From: Planctomycetota bacterium
GTDB lineage: Bacteria > Planctomycetota > Planctomycetia > Pirellulales > UBA1268
Length of the DNA stretch: 32,457 nt
Reading direction: 5' to 3'
Assembly: GCA_027592945.1 (NCBI GenBank)
Contig: JAQCJP010000008.1
Coordinates: 1 to 32,457 of the forward strand
This document shows, one piece after another, positions 17,097 to 25,848 of this stretch (positions are counted from its first letter, which is position 1; each line of letters starts with the position of its first letter). A program made the translations under genes and the position numbers. The notes beneath the pieces are model-generated. The model was not told the DNA's origin and made no database searches. It was given only the letters and a program-made list of their open reading frames with translations.

Positions 17097-17786
17097 CTAG
17101 TCGTTGTTGGAACCGGTCAGGTAGCTCGCGTAGTAGAGAAGCGTCAGCACGCTCTGGAGCGTGCCGGCCACGTAGGTCCAGGCAGCGGCGTTGAGGACGG
17201 CGTTGACCGCCCCCATGTCAGCCGCCGGCACGATCCCAAGATCGACCAGCTGGGCCTTGGCTCGGTTGCTGGCGTCGATCTCAACCGGCAGATTGACCAG
17301 CTGGAAAAAGACCGTGCCGCCAAACAGAATCAGCCCCAGCCAGGCGACCGACTGGAGGGCCATCGCCAGCCCGATCATGAAGACAAACAGCCCCAGGCCG
17401 CTCCCAAAACCGGCCACCCCGACCGCCGCATTGCGAACAGCCATCAGCGAATAGTTCGTGGCATCCTGGAGGGCGTGCCCGGCCTCATGGGCCGCGATCC
17501 CCACGGCCGCCAGCGAGCGGGAGCCGTAGACATCCTGGGAGAGCCGCAGCACCTTCGTCCGCGGGTCGTAATGGTCGGTCAGATGGCCGCCAACCGGTTC
17601 AATCGCCACATCGACCGCCCCGGCCGAATCGAGGATGGGGCGGGCCGCCGCCGCTCCGGAGAGGGGTGCCGGCTCGCGGGCCGCCGCCGCGAACGTGGAG
17701 CGGACCTTCCACTGGGCCCACATCGCCAGCAGGATCGCCGGGGCGACCCAGATCAGGTAACGAGGATCAAAGAAGAAAAAAGGCAT
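17097..17786 (-). CDS. membrane zinc metallopeptidase, YugP/DUF-type (Zn_peptidase_2)
   Basis: The 229-residue product is a multi-pass membrane protein with a zincin motif AAHEAGHALQDA (His100, Glu101, His104). Helices lie at about 8-25, 115-135, 140-165 and near the C-terminus. The overall form, including IEPVGGHLTDHYDPRTKVLRL before the motif and PVEIDASNRAKAQL after it, is that of the Zn_peptidase_2 family (Bacillus YugP). Substrates are not established; membrane protein quality control is a reasonable guess. The ATG has GGAGG upstream. The gene converges with the DUF4159 gene (41-bp gap) and is divergent from the lipoprotein gene. Confidence 0.92.
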   Translation of the reverse strand: MPFFFFDPRYLIWVAPAILLAMWAQWKVRSTFAAAAREPAPLSGAAAARPILDSAGAVDVAIEPVGGHLTDHYDPRTKVLRLSQDVYGSRSLAAVGIAAHEAGHALQDATNYSLMAVRNAAVGVAGFGSGLGLFVFMIGLAMALQSVAWLGLILFGGTVFFQLVNLPVEIDASNRAKAQLVDLGIVPAADMGAVNAVLNAAAWTYVAGTLQSVLTLLYYASYLTGSNND

Positions 17787-17903
17787 GGCTCGTCCTCCGT
17801 GTCCGCAGCGGAAACCTCGCCCGCTGCTGCAGCACGTTAATCAGGAACTATTCTAGAAGGTCGGCGGCCGTTGTCCGGCCGGTCCGACCCGATCGGTACA
17901 GCC

Positions 17904-19103
17904 ATGTTCTACGCATCTCAGCCCCGCCCGGTTCACCCGTGGCAGGAAACGCCCCGCCCCTCTCGCCCGACAGGCTTCCTGACCGGCCTGGCCGTGGCGT
18001 TCCTGCTGCTGCCCGGCTGCGGGCCGCAGCCGACCCAGGACACGGGCACCAGTCCGCTTCCCGACCAGGCCACCCTCTGCAGGCGGATCGAATTGGCTCT
18101 GACCGGCGTCCGCGAGGCCCGTCGACTCGACGCGACGGTTCAAGGTGCCTGGCAGGTCGTGCATGGCATCCTCGCCTTTGGCAGCGAACTGCCCCTTGCC
18201 CACGACGGCGAGGTCTCTCCGGCAGTCGATTATCTGCTCGGTGGCGGCCGGATCACGGGCTGGCGGCTGCGGCCGGGCGATGCTGGCGTGGTCGCGATCG
18301 TCGAGGAGGGCAGCACGCTGGGACAGGGCCATCCCGACCAGTGGCTCGGCTATCTGTCGCAGTGCGGGATCGCGGCGGAGGGCGACTCCCCCGTCGGCGG
18401 CCTGCCCCTCTCCACGCCTCTGCTGATCGGGGCACAGCAATACACCCTCGAAGATCTTCTATCCCAGGCGCTTCATGACATCCGCCCCGGCCAGGAGAGT
18501 TCCTGGACGCTGATGGCGCTGGCGGCCTATCTGCCGCCCGACGCCTCCTGGGACGCTGGTGACGGCCGACGGTGGACCACCGAAGACGTGGTCCGAATGG
18601 AGGCGAAGGCCGATATCCTCGGGGCAGCCTGCGGCGGAACGCACCGGCTCTACGGTCTGGCGGCCGCCGTGCGTGCCTATCGCACTCTGCATCCTGAGGG
18701 CCCGCCCCCGGACAGCGGCTGGGCGGCAGCGGAGGAGGTGCTCGCCGACTGCATTGATCGGGCTCGTCGCTACCAGCAGCCCGATGGAAGTTTTTCTGTG
18801 CACTATTTTGAACGGCCCGGCGCGTCGCCCGATGTCTTTGCGACGCTCGGGTCAACGGGGCACACCTTCGAGATTCTGGCGCTCGTGCTCGGCCCCGCGG
18901 AACTCCGCCAGCCCTGGGTGACGCGGGCCGCCGAGCGGCTCGTCAGCATGCTCGAACGGACGGCCGACATCGACGTCGAATGCGGCGGGCTCTACCACGC
19001 CGCTCACGGCCTGGCGATCTACCGTCGTCGTCTCTGCGGCGATGATTCGGCGACCCTGGGCAGGGCTGACAGCCCCTTGCTTTGCCAAGCCGGCCGGCAG
19101 TGA
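17904..19103 (+). CDS. probable lipoprotein with alpha-toroid-like fold, unknown function
   Basis: The 399-residue product starts with a basic-hydrophobic segment ending FLLLPGC, a plausible lipobox (Pro at -2 is not ideal), so it may be anchored as a lipoprotein. The rest is helical, with GAWQVVHGILAFG near the N-terminus and later segments of toroid type (LYGLAAAVRAYRTLHP, DGSFSVHYF, GSTGHTFEILALVL, CGGLYHAAHGLAIYRRR). I recall similar proteins as a planctomycete-restricted family without known function. A TTG start 33 bp upstream is possible, but ATG 17904 gives a better signal sequence. The H-NOX kinase gene begins 42 bp downstream on the same strand, so the two may be co-transcribed. Confidence 0.75.
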   Translation: MFYASQPRPVHPWQETPRPSRPTGFLTGLAVAFLLLPGCGPQPTQDTGTSPLPDQATLCRRIELALTGVREARRLDATVQGAWQVVHGILAFGSELPLAHDGEVSPAVDYLLGGGRITGWRLRPGDAGVVAIVEEGSTLGQGHPDQWLGYLSQCGIAAEGDSPVGGLPLSTPLLIGAQQYTLEDLLSQALHDIRPGQESSWTLMALAAYLPPDASWDAGDGRRWTTEDVVRMEAKADILGAACGGTHRLYGLAAAVRAYRTLHPEGPPPDSGWAAAEEVLADCIDRARRYQQPDGSFSVHYFERPGASPDVFATLGSTGHTFEILALVLGPAELRQPWVTRAAERLVSMLERTADIDVECGGLYHAAHGLAIYRRRLCGDDSATLGRADSPLLCQAGRQ

Positions 19104-19145
19104 TAGGCTTTTTCCGGGGCAAGGTCGCGTCCAGTCCGTCTCCGG

Positions 19146-20678
19146 ATGACCCATACCGTGCACGGGCTGATTTTTTTCTACATCCAGAAGTTTGCCGACT
19201 CGCTCTCGGTCGGCCGTTCATCGGTCTCGGCGGCTGCCGGGATTTCGGGGGCCGCGAGGAATGAGCGGGGTCGCTACCTGCCCTCCGGCGTCTACTCTGA
19301 CGCCGAAGCCGTCGCCCTGCTCGAATCGATCGCCGAAACACGCGGGGAGCCGCTCGGGGAGACCGCGACCAGTTTTGGGGAGTTTCTGGCGCCCCACCTC
19401 GTCAAAGTGGCCGGCAGCCTGGTCGATCCGGCCTGGCGGACGCTCGACCTCATCGAGCATACCGAGGAACTGATTCACGCGATGGTGCGGACGACCCAGC
19501 CCGGGGCCGAGCCGCCGGTGCTCGAGGCGGTGCGGGTGGGCCCGCAGGAACTTCACCTCGTCTACAGCTCCCGCCGGCGGCTCTGCCCGCTGGCCATCGG
19601 TCTCGTCAAGGGGCTCGCCCGACACTACGGCGACACCGTTGAGATCGAGCAGCCGAGTTGCATGCTGCAGGATGACCCGTTTTGCTCCTTTGTGATCCGG
19701 GTGGCCGGCAACGAGACCCAGGCCTCCCACTCGCCGCTCTGCGAGACGGTCGTCTTGCCGCCGGGAGCCGCCGCCTCGGCCGCTGCGATGCTCTCCGATC
19801 CCGGGCTCCTGCCCGATGACTCCGGCCCCAGCGACGACCCGCTGCCCGATCGGATCGGCGGCCACCGAGTTCTCGGGCTGATCGGAGCGGGCGCCATGGG
19901 CCGGGTCTACCTGGCCCACGACGAACAACTCGACCGGCGGGTGGCGATCAAGGTGATGAACCGGAGTCGGGCTCGCGATCCCGGCGCGCGGCAGCGATTC
20001 CTGCGGGAGGGGCGAGCTGCAGCCGCCGTGGAGCATCCGCACGTGCTCGCCATCCATGCAGTCGGTGAGGAAGACGGCCTCCCCTACATCGTCATGCAAC
20101 TGCTCGACGGGACGACGCTCGCGGCCCATCTGGCCGCCAGCGGACCGCCACCGCTCGCCGAGGTCTTGCGGGTTGGCCGGGAGATCGCCGAGGGGCTGGT
20201 GGCCGCTCACGCCCGGGGTCTCGTCCATCGCGACATCAAGCCCGACAACATTTTCCTGGAGGGTGTCGACCGGCGGGTCCGGATCATCGACTTCGGCCTG
20301 GCGCGGGCAGCCGAGGACGACACCGCAAAGCTCACCGTCGAGGGGGCTGTCGTGGGCACGCCCGCCTACATGCCGCCGGAGCGGATCGGCGAGGAGTCCC
20401 TCGATGCCAAGAGCGACCTCTTCGGCCTCGGCGTAATGCTTTATGAAATGCTCGCCGGCCGGCTTCCCTTCGACGGCAACTCGATGGTGGCGATGCTGGC
20501 CTCGATTGCCCGGGGCAGCCCGCTGCCGCTGCCGAAAGCGGCGCCGGCGACCCCGCCGGAGGTCTGCGACCTGGTGATGCAACTGATGGCACACCGCAAG
20601 GAGGATCGCCCGGCCGATGCCCGCAGCGTCGCGGCCGAGCTCGGCCGGCTGGAGCGACGCTTCGGCAGCCCCGGCTGA
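19146..20678 (+). CDS. H-NOX (heme NO/O2-binding) domain fused to Ser/Thr protein kinase
   Basis: The 510-residue soluble product has an N-terminal H-NOX/HNOB domain (about 1-187). It carries the heme-propionate motif Y-x-S-x-R (Tyr140, Ser142, Arg144) followed by LCPLAIGL, and a candidate proximal heme ligand His111 in ELIHAMV, with Pro and Gly 8 and 9 residues on as in guanylate cyclase. After a linker rich in Ala, Ser and Pro comes a complete Hanks-type kinase: P-loop GAGAMGRVY, Lys269 (AIKVM), HRDIKPDN with Asp363, and DFG Asp382. No transmembrane helix is visible. The simplest reading is that heme binding of a gas controls phosphorylation of unknown targets. GTG at 19158 is an alternative start and would give MHGLIFFYIQKF, which suits the domain well. 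hisS converges with only 4 bp between stop codons. Confidence 0.88.
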   Translation: MTHTVHGLIFFYIQKFADSLSVGRSSVSAAAGISGAARNERGRYLPSGVYSDAEAVALLESIAETRGEPLGETATSFGEFLAPHLVKVAGSLVDPAWRTLDLIEHTEELIHAMVRTTQPGAEPPVLEAVRVGPQELHLVYSSRRRLCPLAIGLVKGLARHYGDTVEIEQPSCMLQDDPFCSFVIRVAGNETQASHSPLCETVVLPPGAAASAAAMLSDPGLLPDDSGPSDDPLPDRIGGHRVLGLIGAGAMGRVYLAHDEQLDRRVAIKVMNRSRARDPGARQRFLREGRAAAAVEHPHVLAIHAVGEEDGLPYIVMQLLDGTTLAAHLAASGPPPLAEVLRVGREIAEGLVAAHARGLVHRDIKPDNIFLEGVDRRVRIIDFGLARAAEDDTAKLTVEGAVVGTPAYMPPERIGEESLDAKSDLFGLGVMLYEMLAGRLPFDGNSMVAMLASIARGSPLPLPKAAPATPPEVCDLVMQLMAHRKEDRPADARSVAAELGRLERRFGSPG

Positions 20679-20682
20679 TCGG

Positions 20683-22017
20683 TCATCCGGCCGCGGTTCC
20701 TGCCAGCCGCTCCCGCACCGCCGCGACGAGCGTGGCGATATCGCCCTGCCAGTCGATCGTCGCGGCCGTCTGGGCGGCCATGTCCTTGAACTGGGCGGTG
20801 CCGCCCTTGAACTCATCGCTGCCGATCACCAAGGCCGCCGGGATTCCCCGCTTGTCGGCAAGCTTGAGCTGCTGGCCGAGCTTTCTGGGCTCGGGGAAAA
20901 ACTCGACGGCGATCCCCGCCTGCCGAAGGGCGGCAGCGATCGCCAGGTAGTCGTTCACATGGGCCGGATCGAAGTGGGCCAGAAACAGCTCGGCCGGCGT
21001 CTCGCGGGCCGGCGCCTGACCGAGTTCCTCGAGCCCGGCCAGCAGCCGGTCGATCCCCAGCGACGCCCCCACGCCCGGCAGCGGCTGCTTGGTGTAGAGC
21101 CCGGCAAGATTGTCGTAGCGGCCGCCGGAGCAGACGCTGCCGAGCGACGGAAGCTCGTCGAGAAAACTCTCAAGCACGATCCCCGTGTAGTAGTCGAGCC
21201 CGCGGGCAATTCCCGGGTCGATCACCAGCCGACCGGACGGCACGCCGGCCGCTTGGGCCCCAGCCACGATCCCCTCGAGGGCCGCCACCCCAGCCCCACC
21301 CCGCCCTTCTCCCGCCAGGTCGGCCAGCCGGGGGAGCACCTCCGCGTTCGGGCCGGTCAGTTGGGCCATCTCCAGAAGCGTCGTCGTCGCCGCCTCGGCC
21401 ACCCCCTGCTCCGCCAATTCGGCAGCCACCTTTTCGGGCCCTGCCTTGGCGAGTTTGTCGAGGCTCCGCAAAACGCCGGTGGCCTGCCCGGCCAGGCCCA
21501 GCCGTTCGAGGATTCCGGCCAGGACCCGCCGATCGTTGATCCGGATCGTGAACCGCTCCAGGCCGATGGCGGCCAGGAGGTCGTGGACGACCAGCACCAT
21601 CTCGAGATCGGCCACGGGGCTGGTCGTGCCGATCGTGTCGAAGTCGCACTGCATGAACTCGCGGTAGCGGCCCCGCTGGGTGTTCTCACCCCGCCAGACC
21701 GTCGCCATGTGATACCGCTTGAACGGCAGGCCTAGTTCGTGGGCATGCTGGGCGGCGAAGCGGGCGAAGGGCACGGTCAGGTCGAACCGCATCCCGACCT
21801 CCCGGCCGCCGTGATCGACGAACCGGTAGAGCTGCTTGTCGGTCTCGTCGCTGCCCTTGCCGGTGAGGACCTCGAGGTATTCAAGCGCCGGCGTGTCGAT
21901 CGGCGCGAAGGCGTAGGAGCGGTAGATCCGGCGGGCCACCTCGAGCAGCCGCTCCCGGGCCAGGGCCTGCGCCGGCAGATGGTCGCGAAACCCCTTGAGC
22001 GTGCGTGGCTGGATCAT
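20683..22017 (-). CDS. hisS: histidyl-tRNA synthetase
   Basis: HisRS charges tRNA-His with histidine in the cytosol. The 444-residue product contains motif 1 near GFRDHLPAQ, motif 2 VWRGENTQRGRYREF, the histidine-A motif RGLDYYTG, motif 3 with GVGASLGIDRL, and a C-terminal anticodon-binding domain. The length is in the usual range. The ATG overlaps the stop codon of the upstream YkgJ-type gene by one base (TGATG), suggesting translational coupling in a two-gene operon. Its promoter would then lie upstream of that gene. The gene is convergent with the H-NOX kinase. Confidence 0.96.
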   Translation of the reverse strand: MIQPRTLKGFRDHLPAQALARERLLEVARRIYRSYAFAPIDTPALEYLEVLTGKGSDETDKQLYRFVDHGGREVGMRFDLTVPFARFAAQHAHELGLPFKRYHMATVWRGENTQRGRYREFMQCDFDTIGTTSPVADLEMVLVVHDLLAAIGLERFTIRINDRRVLAGILERLGLAGQATGVLRSLDKLAKAGPEKVAAELAEQGVAEAATTTLLEMAQLTGPNAEVLPRLADLAGEGRGGAGVAALEGIVAGAQAAGVPSGRLVIDPGIARGLDYYTGIVLESFLDELPSLGSVCSGGRYDNLAGLYTKQPLPGVGASLGIDRLLAGLEELGQAPARETPAELFLAHFDPAHVNDYLAIAAALRQAGIAVEFFPEPRKLGQQLKLADKRGIPAALVIGSDEFKGGTAQFKDMAAQTAATIDWQGDIATLVAAVRERLAGTAAG

Positions 22018-22511
22018 CAGAGGACTTGCAGGAGCGGCGGCTTGGGGCCACGAATCGATTGGTCGCGGTTCTTCTTGCGGCGGCCGTCGCCCAGCGTTTC
22101 ACCGCCGACTCCCAACACGGCATCCATGTATTCCACCACCTGCTCGGGCGTTTCGAAATACTGGTCGTAGACCCATTCGTCCTCATACTCGCAATCGTCG
22201 GTGGTGTACTCCCGGCAGATCGGCGGACGGGTCTCGTAGATCCCGCAGCGATGGTCGTCCTGGAGATGCTTGCAGACGGTGTGCACGCAGACGTACCACT
22301 CCCCCTCTTCGGTGAAGACGGTCGCCTGGTCGTGGAGGAGGAACCAGCGGATGTACTCGAACTCCTCGCGGGTGGTCGGGGTTTCCAGGGGAAGGGCAAA
22401 GTAGCGGCAGCACTTGGCCGTGCAGAACTCGCAGAGCACCTTGTCCTGGGGCACGTCCTCCCGCTTCGGCTTGGACGGGAGCACCGGCAGTGGGATGTCG
22501 GCAAGTGGCAT
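22017..22511 (-). CDS. YkgJ-type CxxCxxxCC metal-cluster protein
   Basis: The 164-residue product has the family signature CEFCTAKCC (Cys27, Cys30, Cys34, Cys35). More cysteines follow in CVHTVCKHL, RCGIYETRPPICREY and DDCEYEDEW. YkgJ proteins are annotated as putative zinc or iron chelating proteins (also called zinc/iron-chelating domain, formerly UPF0153), and their reaction is not firmly known. The ATG has AAGGAG 9 bp upstream, one of the few strong ribosome binding sites here. The gene is coupled to hisS by a TGATG overlap and is divergent from recJ. Confidence 0.9.
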   Translation of the reverse strand: MPLADIPLPVLPSKPKREDVPQDKVLCEFCTAKCCRYFALPLETPTTREEFEYIRWFLLHDQATVFTEEGEWYVCVHTVCKHLQDDHRCGIYETRPPICREYTTDDCEYEDEWVYDQYFETPEQVVEYMDAVLGVGGETLGDGRRKKNRDQSIRGPKPPLLQVL

Positions 22512-22572
22512 TATTCAAGACTCCTTCCTGGACTCGGCACCGTGGCCGACACTATAGCGAACTGCGCCGGGG

Positions 22573-22598
22573 TATACTGCCGGGCCCGAGGAAAGGAG
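22573..22598 (+). promoter_or_regulatory. recJ -10-like element and ribosome binding site
   Basis: TATACT at 22573-22578 is a good -10 hexamer, though no clear -35 is visible 17 bp upstream. GAAAGGAG at 22591-22598 is a strong Shine-Dalgarno sequence, 8 bp before the ATG at 22607. It decides the recJ start against the upstream open frame beginning at 22490. Confidence 0.55.
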
Positions 22599-22606
22599 TC
22601 TGCTCG

Positions 22607-24394
22607 ATGCCGAAGCGGTGGCATGTACGTCCTCACGACGCGGCGGCCGTGGCCGCCCTCGAGCGATCGACCGGGGTGCCGAGCCTTGTCGCCGCGCTCT
22701 TGGTGAGCCGAGGGGTCACCGATCCGGCCGCCGTGAAGGCCTTTTTGAGCGGCACGCTCACCGACCTGCGTGATCCTGAAACCCTGCCGGGCGTGCCCGC
22801 GGCGGCCGACCGGATCCTGGCGGCGGTCCGGGCCGGTCGGCAGGTCGTGATCTATGGCGACTACGACGCCGACGGGATGACGGCCACAGCGATCCTCGTC
22901 GGCTGTCTGGAAGCCCTCGACGCCACCCCACGGTGGTATGTGCCCAACCGCTTCGAGGAGGGCTACGGACTCAACGCCGAGGCCCTCGAAAAACTTGCCG
23001 CCGAGGGGGCGAGCCTTGTCGTTACGGTCGACTGCGGTATCGCCAGCGTCGCCGAGGCGGCCCGGGCCAAGGAACTCGGGCTCGAACTGATCATCACCGA
23101 CCATCACGCCTTCGGCGACACGCTCCCCCAGGCCGACGCCCTCGTCCATCCCCGGCTGCCCGGCAGCGAGTATCCCTTCGGCGACCTCTGCGGGGCCGGC
23201 GTCGCGTTCAAGCTCGCCTGGGCGATTGCCACGCGGGCCGCCGGGGCGAAGCAGGTCACACCCCGGCTCCGCGAGATGCTCCTGCGGAGCGTGGGCCTGG
23301 CCACGCTGGGCACGGTCGCCGATGTCGTGCCGCTGCTCGATGAAAACCGGATCATCGTCCGGCGGGGCCTCGAGTGCCTCCGGCAGCGGGGCGGCCCGGG
23401 ACTCGACAAGCTCCTCGAACTGGCCAGCCTCGATGAGAAGCGGGCCCTCGACAGCGAAGACGTCGCCTTCCGGCTCGCCCCCCGGCTCAACGCGGCCGGC
23501 CGGTTCGGCGAGGCCGCCAAGGGCATCGAACTCTTGACGACCACCGATGTCACGAGGGCTGAAAATCTGGCGACCTACGTCCACGAGCTCAACGTCCGCC
23601 GGGGCACCGAGGAGCGGAGCATCCTCCTGGCGGCCGCCAAGCAGGCCCTTGAACAGTTCGACCCCGAGGCCGACGCGGCGCTCGTCCTGGCCGACCGCGG
23701 CTGGAACGCGGGGATCGTGGGAATCGTGGCGGGCCGGCTGGCCGAGCGGTTTCACCGGCCGGTGGTCGTGATCGCCCAGGGAGCCCACGAAGGGCTCGTC
23801 GCCTCGGGGAGCGTGCGGAGCGTGCCCGGCTTCGACGTCCACGCGGCACTGATGCCCTGCCGGGAGCTGCTGGTCTCGTGCGGTGGCCATGCTGCCGCCG
23901 CCGGGCTGCGGGTGGACGAGCACCGGATCGACGCGTTTCGCGAGGCCTTCGTGGCGGAGGTCGCCGCCCGGATGCCGGCGTCGCTCCGCCGGGCCCAGCT
24001 CTCGCTCGACGGCGAGACGACGCTGGCAGGCCTCTCGCTCCATGCCGTCGAGCAGATCGAGCAGCTCGCCCCCTTCGGCCAAGGCAACCGCCGGCCGATG
24101 CTCTGCGCCTCCGAAGTCGTGCTCGCCGAGTCACCGCGAACGATCGGCGGCGGGGGCCGCCACCTCTCGATGCGGCTGGTGCAGCACGGCGCGGAGATCC
24201 GCGGCGTGGCCTTTGGTGGTGCCGACTGGCTACCGCATCTGCCCGCGCCGGGCGAGCCCTTCCACGTCGCCTTCAAGCCGAAGATCAACGAGTTCCGCGG
24301 CCGGCGGACCGCCGAGATGGAGGTAATCGACTGGCGGCCGGCGGGCATCGAGATCGCCACCGACCTGCCGCAGCCCGCCGCTGCGGCCACGTGA
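22607..24394 (+). CDS. recJ: single-stranded-DNA-specific exonuclease RecJ
   Basis: RecJ degrades single-stranded DNA 5' to 3' in recombinational and mismatch repair. The 595-residue product has the DHH-family motifs: YGDYDADGM (Asp85, Asp87), VTVDCGIAS (Asp142), and the DHH motif ITDHHAFGD (Asp165, His166, His167). The DHHA1 motif SCGGHAAAAGL comes later, followed by the C-terminal OB-like region with APFGQGNRRPML. The length is typical. The start is set by the GAAAGGAG box. It is divergent from the YkgJ gene and followed after 13 bp by a PQQ-propeller gene. Confidence 0.96.
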   Translation: MPKRWHVRPHDAAAVAALERSTGVPSLVAALLVSRGVTDPAAVKAFLSGTLTDLRDPETLPGVPAAADRILAAVRAGRQVVIYGDYDADGMTATAILVGCLEALDATPRWYVPNRFEEGYGLNAEALEKLAAEGASLVVTVDCGIASVAEAARAKELGLELIITDHHAFGDTLPQADALVHPRLPGSEYPFGDLCGAGVAFKLAWAIATRAAGAKQVTPRLREMLLRSVGLATLGTVADVVPLLDENRIIVRRGLECLRQRGGPGLDKLLELASLDEKRALDSEDVAFRLAPRLNAAGRFGEAAKGIELLTTTDVTRAENLATYVHELNVRRGTEERSILLAAAKQALEQFDPEADAALVLADRGWNAGIVGIVAGRLAERFHRPVVVIAQGAHEGLVASGSVRSVPGFDVHAALMPCRELLVSCGGHAAAAGLRVDEHRIDAFREAFVAEVAARMPASLRRAQLSLDGETTLAGLSLHAVEQIEQLAPFGQGNRRPMLCASEVVLAESPRTIGGGGRHLSMRLVQHGAEIRGVAFGGADWLPHLPAPGEPFHVAFKPKINEFRGRRTAEMEVIDWRPAGIEIATDLPQPAAAAT

Positions 24395-24407
24395 CCCGGA
24401 GCATGCG

Positions 24408-25817
24408 ATGAACTGCCTCCTCGCGTCTGATTGGCCTCGTTCGGGTCTTGCCCGCCGGCTTACCCTGCTGGCCGTCCTGGCCGTTGCCTGGCCTTGGTCA
24501 GCCCGAGCCGACGATTGGCCGCAATGGATGGGCCCCCGACGGGATGGCATCTGGCGGGAGACGGGCCTCGTCGAGTCGCTTCCGGCCGACGGCCTGCCGG
24601 TGAAGTGGCGGGTGCCCGTGAACGGGGGCTACTCCGGGCCGGCCGTCGTCGGCGGCCGCGTCTATCTGATGGACTACGAGCGGCCCGAGGGTGATCTTGC
24701 CAACAGCCCAAATGACCGCAGCGAGGTCGCCGGCCGGGAGCGGGTTCTCTGCTTCGATGCCGGCACCGGCGAGCTCATCTGGAAGCATGAATACGACTGT
24801 CCTTACGCGATCTCCTACGCATCCGGCCCGCGGTGCACGCCCACCGTGGCCGACGGCAAGGTCTACGCGCTTGGTGCCGAGGGCAATCTGACCTGCCTCG
24901 ACGCCGACACGGGCAAGCTGCTCTGGACCAAAGACTTCAAACGCGACTACGCCGCTCCCACGCCGCTCTGGGGCTTCTGCGGCCATCCGCTCGTCGAGGG
25001 CGATCTGCTGATCTGCCTGGTCGGTGGCGAGGGCAGCGTGGCCGTCGCCTTCGACAAGGAAACCGGCGCCGAGCGGTGGCGGGCCATCACCGCGAGCGAG
25101 AGCGGCTACTGCCCGCCAACGATGATCGAGGCGGGAGGTGACCGCCAGCTGATCATCTGGGATGCCGACAAGCTCAACGCTCTCGAGCCGGCGACCGGCC
25201 GGCTGCTCTGGTCACAGCCGCTCAAGCCCGACTACGGGATGTCGATCATGGCCCCACAGGTTGCCGACACGCCAACGGGTCGCGTCCTCTTTGCCAGCGG
25301 GATCGGGGGCGTGGGAGCGCTATTCCAACTCTCCGCCGACGGCTCCCCGCCAAGCCTGCTCTGGGCAGGGGAGCCGAAGACTGCCGTCTACTGCGCCAAC
25401 AGCACGCCCTTCATCGCCAATCAGACGATCTACGGCTGCGACTGCTTCACGAGCAACCTGACGGCGGTCGATCTCGCGACGGGCGACCGGCTCTGGGAGA
25501 CGCTCGAGCCGACGACTGGCGGCGAGCGGCGAAGCCGGCACGGCACGGCATTCCTGGTGCGGCAGGATCCGCCGGGCGACGGCACGCGGACCTGGATCTT
25601 CTCGGAGACTGGCGACCTGATCCTGGCGAGGCTCACGCCGGAGAAGTATCAGGAACTCGGCCGGATGCACCTCCTCGACCCGACCAACGAGTGCTTTGGC
25701 CGCGAAGTCGTCTGGAGCCACCCGGCCTTCGCGGGGAAGTGCATCTTTGCCCGCAACGACCGCGAACTCATCTGCGTCGACGCCGCGAAGGCTGCGACAC
25801 CTGCAACGACCGAATAA
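24408..25817 (+). CDS. exported PQQ-type beta-propeller protein
   Basis: The 469-residue product starts with a signal peptide (LTLLAVLAVAWPWSARA-D) and the motif DWPQWMGPRRDG, common at the start of planctomycete PQQ-like proteins. Blade repeats of the type GKVYALGAEGNLTCLDADTG and LLWTKDF recur through residues 90-460, giving an outer-membrane or periplasmic beta-propeller. It is not necessarily a PQQ enzyme: the repeat resembles PQQ_2 or BamB-like propellers, and no dehydrogenase active site is evident. It lies 13 bp after recJ and 31 bp before uxaC on the same strand. Function unknown. Confidence 0.87.
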   Translation: MNCLLASDWPRSGLARRLTLLAVLAVAWPWSARADDWPQWMGPRRDGIWRETGLVESLPADGLPVKWRVPVNGGYSGPAVVGGRVYLMDYERPEGDLANSPNDRSEVAGRERVLCFDAGTGELIWKHEYDCPYAISYASGPRCTPTVADGKVYALGAEGNLTCLDADTGKLLWTKDFKRDYAAPTPLWGFCGHPLVEGDLLICLVGGEGSVAVAFDKETGAERWRAITASESGYCPPTMIEAGGDRQLIIWDADKLNALEPATGRLLWSQPLKPDYGMSIMAPQVADTPTGRVLFASGIGGVGALFQLSADGSPPSLLWAGEPKTAVYCANSTPFIANQTIYGCDCFTSNLTAVDLATGDRLWETLEPTTGGERRSRHGTAFLVRQDPPGDGTRTWIFSETGDLILARLTPEKYQELGRMHLLDPTNECFGREVVWSHPAFAGKCIFARNDRELICVDAAKAATPATTE

Positions 25818-25848
25818 GCAGGCGACCCTTGGCCCCGGGAGTAATCGG

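Noticed and set aside
22518-22601. 9-bp inverted repeat between the ykgJ-type gene and recJ
   Set aside because: AGACTCCTT/AAGGAGTCT mostly reflects two similar ribosome binding sites facing opposite ways, not a regulatory palindrome.
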